A stretch of DNA of 10,639 nucleotides, from positions 1 through 10,639 of the forward strand of contig JANXYS010000228.1 in the NCBI GenBank assembly GCA_025355935.1, in the 5' to 3' direction. The DNA comes from Chitinophagales bacterium. Its GTDB lineage: Bacteria; Bacteroidota; Bacteroidia; Chitinophagales; Chitinophagaceae. The position numbers were made by a program, and so were the translations under genes. Of the stretch, positions 6,356 through 10,639 are shown piece after piece (position 1 is the stretch's first letter; every line of letters starts with the position of its first letter). The notes below the pieces were generated by a model that did no database searches, was not told the DNA's origin, and saw only the letters and a list, made by a program, of their open reading frames with translations.

Positions 6356-8059
6356 GTGGAAAAAAGATGGAACATACTGTCATGCGATGAATCGCAGGTA
6401 GCAGCATTAGGTAATGAACTTAAAATAAACCGTACAATCTGTAAAATACTCGTACAACGGGGCATCACCAATTTTAATCTTTCAAAAGCATTTTTCCGAC
6501 CCAACCTTAACATGCTTCATAGCCCCTGGCTTATGAAAGATATGGACAAAGCGGTTGCACGCATACGTTCAGCCTTTGGTAACAAGGAAAAAATACTGGT
6601 ATTCGGTGACTACGATGTTGACGGGACCACTTCGGTTGCAAGTATGTACAGCTTTCTTGCGGCAATTTACGATCCGCTTAAACTTGAATATTATGTGCCT
6701 CATCGCTATCGTGAAGGATATGGCGTAAGCAAGATGGGGATAGATCATGCAGCTGCAAATGGAATTACACTCATTATATGCCTGGACTGCGGGATAAAAT
6801 CGGTGGACCTTGTCGCCTATGCGTCTACGTTGGGAATCGATTTTATAGTATGTGATCATCATCTGCCCGGTGAAAGCCTACCTGCGGCAGTCGCAATACT
6901 TAATGCAAAACAACCGGGCTGCAACTATCCCTTTAAAGAATTGTGCGGTTGTGGCGTCGGCTTTAAGTTAATGAGCGCTTTAACAGAAGAACTGCGCGTT
7001 GCGGACGATCTAAGGTTTCGTAGCCTTGATCTCCTGGCAACTGCCATTGCAGCAGATATAGTACCGATGACTGGTGAAAATCGTATCCTGACCTACTTTG
7101 GGCTGAAGAAAGTAAACAACGCCCCATTACCAGGGCTCAAAGCGCTCATTGCGCTTTCCGGGACACCACTCCCTCTCTCCATCATGAACGTGGTGTTTGT
7201 AATTGCACCGCGTGTGAATGCCGCAGGCCGAATGGATGACGCCAAAAAAGCTATCCAGTTATTTATCGAAAATGATCCTGAGCGGGCGCTTGAATTTGCC
7301 GCGTTGCTTCATAGTGATAATACGGATAGAAAAGAGGCTGATAAAAACATTACTGAAGAAGCACTTGAAATGATCGGTAATGATAACAGTTTTCGGCGCC
7401 GCAAAACCACGGTAGTGTATAAGGAAGAATGGCACAAGGGCGTTGTAGGGATCGTTGCCTCCAGGTTAATTGAAAATCATTACAGGCCAACGGTAGTGCT
7501 TACCCGAAGCGGAGAATTTGCGACAGGCAGTGCACGAAGTGTAACAGGATTTAATCTTTACGAGGCCATCTACGCATGCCGGGAATACTTAACGACGTAC
7601 GGCGGCCACTTTGCGGCTGCAGGTTTATCCATGTTGGCTGAACACGTCCCCGCATTCTCCAAAAAATTTGAAGAGGTAGTTTCTCAAACTATCGACCCTA
7701 ACCTGTTGGTGCCGGAAATAGTAATAGACGCAGAAATTAATTTTAGCGAAATAAAAGAAAGCCTGTATAATATCGTTTGCCAAATGGAGCCCTTCGGGCC
7801 GGAAAATCTTCGCCCGGTTTTCATAAGCAGGAGGGTAAGTGACCATGGCTTCTCGAAGGTATTAAAAGATCAGCACGTTCGTTTTGTAGTGAAACAGGAT
7901 GAATGCATACTAACGGGCATTGGCTTTAATTTGGCGGCTAAATTTCCTCTCCTTCATGCCGGGCAACATATTGACCTCGTGTATACCATTGATGAAAATG
8001 AATGGAATGGAACGAAGAACCTCCAATTAAAAGTTATCGATCTGAGAGCCTCCGCATAA
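6356..8059 (+). CDS. recJ: Single-stranded-DNA-specific 5'-3' exonuclease RecJ
   Basis: RecJ degrades single-stranded DNA from 5' ends in recombination, mismatch repair and base-excision repair in the cytosol. The 567-residue protein has the DHH phosphoesterase motifs in order: GDYDVDG (84-90, metal-binding Asp85, Asp87 and Asp89), CLDCGI (142-147), CDHH (166-169), IAADIVPMTGENR (231-243), and APRVNAAGRMDDA (284-296). The DHHA1 domain follows with EEWHKGVVGIVASRL (357-371), GSARS (391-395) and GGHFAAAG (416-423). The C-terminal 110 residues fit the OB-fold, with the typical EPFGPEN at 478-484. The start is GTG: no in-frame ATG occurs before Met53, and MEKRW at the N-terminus is what I expect for Bacteroidota RecJ. 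It lies two bases after the polyprenyl synthase stop without a Shine-Dalgarno sequence, so translation is probably coupled. All catalytic motifs are intact. Confidence 0.97.
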   Translation: MEKRWNILSCDESQVAALGNELKINRTICKILVQRGITNFNLSKAFFRPNLNMLHSPWLMKDMDKAVARIRSAFGNKEKILVFGDYDVDGTTSVASMYSFLAAIYDPLKLEYYVPHRYREGYGVSKMGIDHAAANGITLIICLDCGIKSVDLVAYASTLGIDFIVCDHHLPGESLPAAVAILNAKQPGCNYPFKELCGCGVGFKLMSALTEELRVADDLRFRSLDLLATAIAADIVPMTGENRILTYFGLKKVNNAPLPGLKALIALSGTPLPLSIMNVVFVIAPRVNAAGRMDDAKKAIQLFIENDPERALEFAALLHSDNTDRKEADKNITEEALEMIGNDNSFRRRKTTVVYKEEWHKGVVGIVASRLIENHYRPTVVLTRSGEFATGSARSVTGFNLYEAIYACREYLTTYGGHFAAAGLSMLAEHVPAFSKKFEEVVSQTIDPNLLVPEIVIDAEINFSEIKESLYNIVCQMEPFGPENLRPVFISRRVSDHGFSKVLKDQHVRFVVKQDECILTGIGFNLAAKFPLLHAGQHIDLVYTIDENEWNGTKNLQLKVIDLRASA

Positions 8060-8128
8060 TTGTTTATTTTCAGAATTTTAATTACGGCCTACATCACAGA
8101 CCTTCGCGGTCCTCATCAATGATGCTTT

Positions 8129-8809
8129 ATGAAATTTATTTCCTATAGCCGATACTTTCTTTACATTGCTTACAACTGGACATTTGCCATTGCGCGGCAT
8201 ATTATACGACATGAGATCCGGGGTGAAAAAGAATACGGCATAAACAGTACAGGCGCTGATGAATTAAAAGGAATGGAGGCAAAAGGAATTGACATTTCAC
8301 ATGCTACCATTTACATGCCCGCCAGCTACGATCTCCTCGAAAATTTATTTGATCAGCTTACACCCACTGATTACAATCATTTTGTTGATATCGGGTCCGG
8401 AAAAGGCCGCGCCATGTGTGTGGCCGCAGCAAAGGGTTTTAAAAAAGTTACTGGTATTGATTTTTCTAAAGATTTTTGTGTTGCCGCACGTGAAAACCTG
8501 GCGCTGTTAAAAAAACGGATACCAACTTTGCAGTACAACGTTATCAACAACGATGCATTTTATTTTGAAATAGATTCTAATGTAGATTGCATTTTCATGT
8601 TTAATCCTTTTGATGAAATTATCATGAAAGCTGTGATCAATAACATCGAAAAGAGTTTAAGGAAACTTCCGCGCGACATAACGCTGATCTATTGCAATCC
8701 GTTGCACAAAGACTTATTTCTTAAAAGGAAATACGTTTCTGTATATCACACCCAAACATTAAAATATTTGGAAGCCGATATATTGATCAAGAGAGACAGT
8801 TTAGTGTAA
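8129..8809 (+). CDS. Class I SAM-dependent methyltransferase, substrate unknown
   Basis: The 226-residue protein has a Rossmann-fold methyltransferase core: motif I VDIGSGKGRA (86-95) binds S-adenosylmethionine, Asp111 in TGIDFS is the acidic ribose-binding residue at the end of strand 2, and FMFNPFDE (156-163) is the motif-IV strand with an N-P-F-D in place of the N/D-P-P-Y of amino-methyltransferases. Upstream, YMPASYDLLENLF (62-74) is a conserved-looking entry helix also seen in small proteins of this type. The first 30 residues are aromatic and basic (YFLYIAYNWTFAIARHIIRHE) and could pack against a membrane, but no true transmembrane helix is certain. It lies 69 bp after recJ on the same strand and may be transcribed with it; the gap has no clear terminator. 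The substrate cannot be inferred from sequence or neighbours. Confidence 0.85.
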   Translation: MKFISYSRYFLYIAYNWTFAIARHIIRHEIRGEKEYGINSTGADELKGMEAKGIDISHATIYMPASYDLLENLFDQLTPTDYNHFVDIGSGKGRAMCVAAAKGFKKVTGIDFSKDFCVAARENLALLKKRIPTLQYNVINNDAFYFEIDSNVDCIFMFNPFDEIIMKAVINNIEKSLRKLPRDITLIYCNPLHKDLFLKRKYVSVYHTQTLKYLEADILIKRDSLV

Positions 8810-9204
8810 ATAGGAGATGGTATAATTTTTTTATGCCAAAAATGCTACAAGAGAGTGGTGCTTGCACCTTGCAACTGTCGTCCGGGTTACCAACCTGCCA
8901 TGGTTTGAATCCATGCGGTCGCTCCTGCCTGATTCTTGGCTCTGCATCAGTTCGTGTCTCCACGACCTTCACACCAGTTTGTGCCTCTACGAACCGGAAC
9001 AAATATTGCCGCACAGCATCGCACACCCTCCTTCTTTACAATGTGACATTTTTGCACTTGATGAGTGGTTATTAATCACCTTCTACATTATCGCGTTCAC
9101 CCCTCTCCTCGCACAATTATTTAAACACACAGGCAACCTTAATTATTTGCCCTCCGAAGTACTGTAGCGCCCATTCATTTTATTAGATCTTTAAAACATT
9201 TTTT
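8810..9204. other. 395-bp gap with a GC-rich, hairpin-dense patch of unknown origin
   Basis: No gene is convincing here. From 8851 to 9030 a hand count gives 99 G/C in 180 bases (55%), well above what intergenic DNA elsewhere in the window looks like. The patch holds GGTGC-TT-GCACC (8857-8868), GGTT-ACC-AACC (8885-8895), CATGG-7 nt-CCATG (8899-8915) and two related hairpins forming a 27-bp tandem repeat (8948-8995). Three reading frames (two plus, one minus) happen to stay open through it, which the high GC content explains. It could be a structured RNA, a dispersed repeat of this genome, or a decayed insertion. The flanks (8820-8850 and 9170-9204) are AT-rich. The last 175 bp before the next gene show no clear promoter. 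Confidence 0.5.
8948..8995. repeat. 27-bp imperfect tandem repeat, two units, each a hairpin
   Basis: The unit CAGTTCGTGTCTCCACGACC (8948-8967) recurs as CAGTTTGTGCCTCTACGAACC starting at 8975, a period of 27 bp, with three substitutions and one inserted base. Each copy folds on itself: TCGTG-TCTC-CACGA style pairing at 8952-8965 in the first copy, and GTTTGT-6 nt-ACGAAC with one mismatch at 8977-8994 in the second. Because 27 is a multiple of three, the repeat would also give a nine-residue repeat if translated. Confidence 0.6.
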
Positions 9205-10284
9205 ATGGAAAAGTTTACGAGTGATTTAGCTTCCCGGGTTACCGGGCATGTGAGTATTTTCATTGTATTGTTTGTCCTGTTCAGCACAACGGGATGTAAG
9301 CGGGATCATGATCTCCCTTTGAAAAACTACCAGCAGGTAAATTTGGTCTCTGACGTTGCAGGATATGGAGCCGCCCGGATTGACCCGAGCCTGATAAATG
9401 CATGGGGAATTGCCGTTGCACCTTCGGGGCCATTGTGGATTTCGGCAAACCATACCGGACTAAGCACCATCTACGACATGAATGGACTCACTTTAAGACC
9501 TCCGGTTACGATCCCGTCAGATAATGATAAAGAAAAAGGCGCGCCAACCGGCCAGGTATTTAACAACACAACCGGGTTTGTGATACCATCCACCGGCGCC
9601 GTGAGCAGGTTTATTTTCGCCGGAGAAGACGGAACGATCTCTGCCTGGGCTGGAGGAAATACCGCGGTGATCGTGGCTAACAGGTCGGCCGAGCATGCCG
9701 TTTATAAAGGGCTCGCTTTAGCAAACGATGGGGGCCATAATTTTCTTTACGCAGCAAATTTTAAAGCCGCCAGGGTTGATGTATTTGATGATCATTTCAA
9801 CTACGTAACCAGTAAGCCGTTTGCTGATCCCATGATTCCCGCTCATTTTGCACCATTTAACGTAAGGAATATTTCGGGCAACTTATTTGTCACTTACGCT
9901 AAGCAACTCGCACCCGACAATACAGACGACGAAAAAGGTCCCGGAAATGGATTTGTTGATGTATATACTCCTGGTGGAATATTAATCAAACGTTTTGCTA
10001 CGCGCGGAAAACTTAATTCTCCCTGGGGCATTGCAGAAGTATCACGTGATTTTAGTGATGAAGATCATGCAATCATGATTGGAAATTTTGGTGATGGGCG
10101 CATCAACGTTTTTGAATCAAATGGTGAATTTGAAGGGCAGTTAAAAAGCAAAAATGGCCCCATTGTCATTGACGGCTTATGGGCGTTGGAATTTAATGTA
10201 CCCGGCACCACAAACCGACTTTACTTTACCGCAGGGCAGGCAGAAGAGGAGCATGGACTTTTCGGGTATGTCCAGAAACAGTAA
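9205..10284 (+). CDS. TIGR03118-family lipoprotein, predicted beta-propeller
   Basis: The 359-residue protein begins with a signal whose hydrophobic core VSIFIVLFVLF ends at STTGC, so Cys31 is the probable lipid anchor and the protein is exported. The remainder follows the TIGR03118 pattern: NLVSDVAGYGAARIDPSLINAWGIA (46-70), GPLWISANHTGLSTIYD (75-91), PTGQVFN (114-120), FIFAGEDGTISAW (136-148), AVYKGLALA (165-173), LYAANFKAARVDVFD (181-195), PFNVRNISGNLFVTYA (217-232), GPGNGFVDVY (245-254), LNSPWGIA (270-277), IGNFGDGRINVF (292-303) and IDGLWALEF (322-330). These repeated strand-turn units, each ending in a D-V-F or T-I-Y step, suggest an NHL-like beta-propeller. The family has no established function. 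No C-terminal sorting signal is seen; the protein ends shortly after HGLFGYV, so lipidation appears to be the only anchor. The gene stands alone between a non-coding gap and a convergent gene. Confidence 0.87.
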   Translation: MEKFTSDLASRVTGHVSIFIVLFVLFSTTGCKRDHDLPLKNYQQVNLVSDVAGYGAARIDPSLINAWGIAVAPSGPLWISANHTGLSTIYDMNGLTLRPPVTIPSDNDKEKGAPTGQVFNNTTGFVIPSTGAVSRFIFAGEDGTISAWAGGNTAVIVANRSAEHAVYKGLALANDGGHNFLYAANFKAARVDVFDDHFNYVTSKPFADPMIPAHFAPFNVRNISGNLFVTYAKQLAPDNTDDEKGPGNGFVDVYTPGGILIKRFATRGKLNSPWGIAEVSRDFSDEDHAIMIGNFGDGRINVFESNGEFEGQLKSKNGPIVIDGLWALEFNVPGTTNRLYFTAGQAEEEHGLFGYVQKQ

Positions 10285-10377
10285 GCAGGAGATTATACAT
10301 GCAAACACTGGTCGTTACTGCATCGAATCAAATCTGTAACTGGAAATTGTATAAAAAGTAGTGGCTGGAAAGTAATC
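10285..10377. other. Short convergent intergenic gap
   Basis: This 93-bp gap lies between two converging genes. I looked for a bidirectional terminator and found no stem of five or more pairs followed by a T-run on either strand. Confidence 0.4.
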
Positions 10378-10639
10378 TTATAACTTTACTGGCAAGGATA
10401 TAATGATCGGTTCGAGCACTGTATGCCGCGCTTTGACCTGGTCGTTATTCGGATCTTTTATTATTTCCTGAAGCTTATCCATGTCGGTCACTTCCATTAC
10501 AATCACAACGGATTTCGGATCATCCGAATCCTGGTAGGTATGTAAAATGGATGCAGCCGGCGCAAATAACTCTACGCGGTCGAGGTGGCCGTTAAGCCAT
10601 GCATCAATATCCCCAACTTTGTGTCTAACTAAAAGTGTC
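10378..10639 (-). CDS. Small dimeric alpha/beta-barrel-like protein (5' end beyond window)
   Basis: One minus-strand frame is open from the right edge to the TAA at 10380-10378, giving 86 residues of the C-terminal part; the start is outside the window. The segment opens with LLVRHKVGDIDAWLNGHLDRVELF, then HTYQDSDDPKSVVIVMEVTDMDKLQEIIKDP and ends ARHTVLEPIIISLPVKL. The order strand, helix with a D-x-W, second strand, DDP-x-x-V-V-x-x-x-E strand and helix before a closing strand is what I expect of ferredoxin-like dimeric alpha/beta-barrel proteins (the antibiotic-biosynthesis-monooxygenase superfamily and relatives). These are usually about 90-110 residues, so little is missing. No catalytic residue can be assigned and the function is unknown. 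It converges on the TIGR03118 gene and is probably unrelated to it. Confidence 0.7.
   Translation of the reverse strand, partial: TLLVRHKVGDIDAWLNGHLDRVELFAPAASILHTYQDSDDPKSVVIVMEVTDMDKLQEIIKDPNNDQVKARHTVLEPIIISLPVKL

Noticed and set aside
8096..8112. Small GACC-TTCGC-GGTC hairpin between recJ and the methyltransferase considered as a terminator.
   Set aside because: The stem is only four pairs and no T-run follows, so there is no support for termination here.
8897..8920. A tRNA T-arm-like hairpin, CATGG-TTTGAAT-CCATG, inside the GC-rich patch.
   Set aside because: The 5-bp stem and 7-nt loop resemble a T-arm, but the loop lacks the TTC start, the following seven bases find no partner for an acceptor stem upstream, and no D-arm or anticodon arm fits. 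It is not called as a tRNA or tRNA remnant.
8833..9075. An 80-residue plus-strand frame with an ATG, and overlapping frames on both strands.
   Set aside because: The plus product has many scattered cysteines and no recognisable pattern, the ATG has no well-spaced ribosome site, and the other plus frame and the minus frame begin with TTG and GTG. Several frames open at once are expected in a GC-rich patch.
9146..9181. TTTG at 9146-9149 followed by an AT-rich stretch as a promoter for the TIGR03118 gene.
   Set aside because: No TAnnTTTG element is found 19-21 bases downstream; the best AT-rich stretch misses several consensus positions.

Overview
The window comes from a member of the Bacteroidota. 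It is probably near the Chitinophagaceae or Sphingobacteriales, but no rRNA or other marker here fixes the genus. The evidence is the gene set (a bamD-rpoZ-coaBC-DUF4835/porD cluster, an OmpA protein with TSP3 calcium-binding repeats, a Bacteroidota-type omega subunit), weak or absent Shine-Dalgarno sequences, and promoters of the TTTG / TAnnTTTG type. I see no phage, insertion sequence, CRISPR array or rRNA/tRNA gene.

Left part (1-5141, all minus strand). Read in the direction of transcription, an OmpA-family outer-membrane protein (5141-3495) has an exact Bacteroidota promoter upstream and a hairpin-plus-U-tract terminator downstream. A tightly packed cluster follows: bamD (outer-membrane assembly lipoprotein), rpoZ (RNA polymerase omega, overlapping bamD by 32 bp), coaBC (coenzyme A synthesis) and a DUF4835/PorD-type secretion protein that overlaps coaBC by 8 bp and leaves the window at its left edge. 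A perfect 10-bp hairpin with a U-tract sits directly before the coaBC start and may attenuate transcription into coaBC-porD.

Middle part (5142-8809, plus strand). After a 249-bp divergent intergenic region come a long-chain polyprenyl diphosphate synthase (probably for the menaquinone side chain and/or undecaprenyl-type lipids), recJ (GTG start two bases after the preceding stop, so probably co-translated) and a class I SAM-dependent methyltransferase of unknown substrate.

Right part (8810-10639). A 395-bp gap contains a patch of about 180 bp with 55% GC, full of short hairpins and with a 27-bp imperfect tandem repeat. It is unlike normal AT-rich intergenic DNA of this genome and is the least explained sequence here. 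Next is a TIGR03118-family lipoprotein predicted to fold as a beta-propeller (plus strand). Convergent to it is the 3' part of a small dimeric alpha/beta-barrel-like protein (minus strand) that runs off the right edge.

Most of the window is core chromosomal housekeeping. I did not find a convincing new multi-gene system. The best candidates for a second look are the GC-rich patch at 8833-9060, the hairpin in front of coaBC, the serine in place of the usual catalytic cysteine in CoaBC, and the altered peptidoglycan-binding motif of the OmpA protein.
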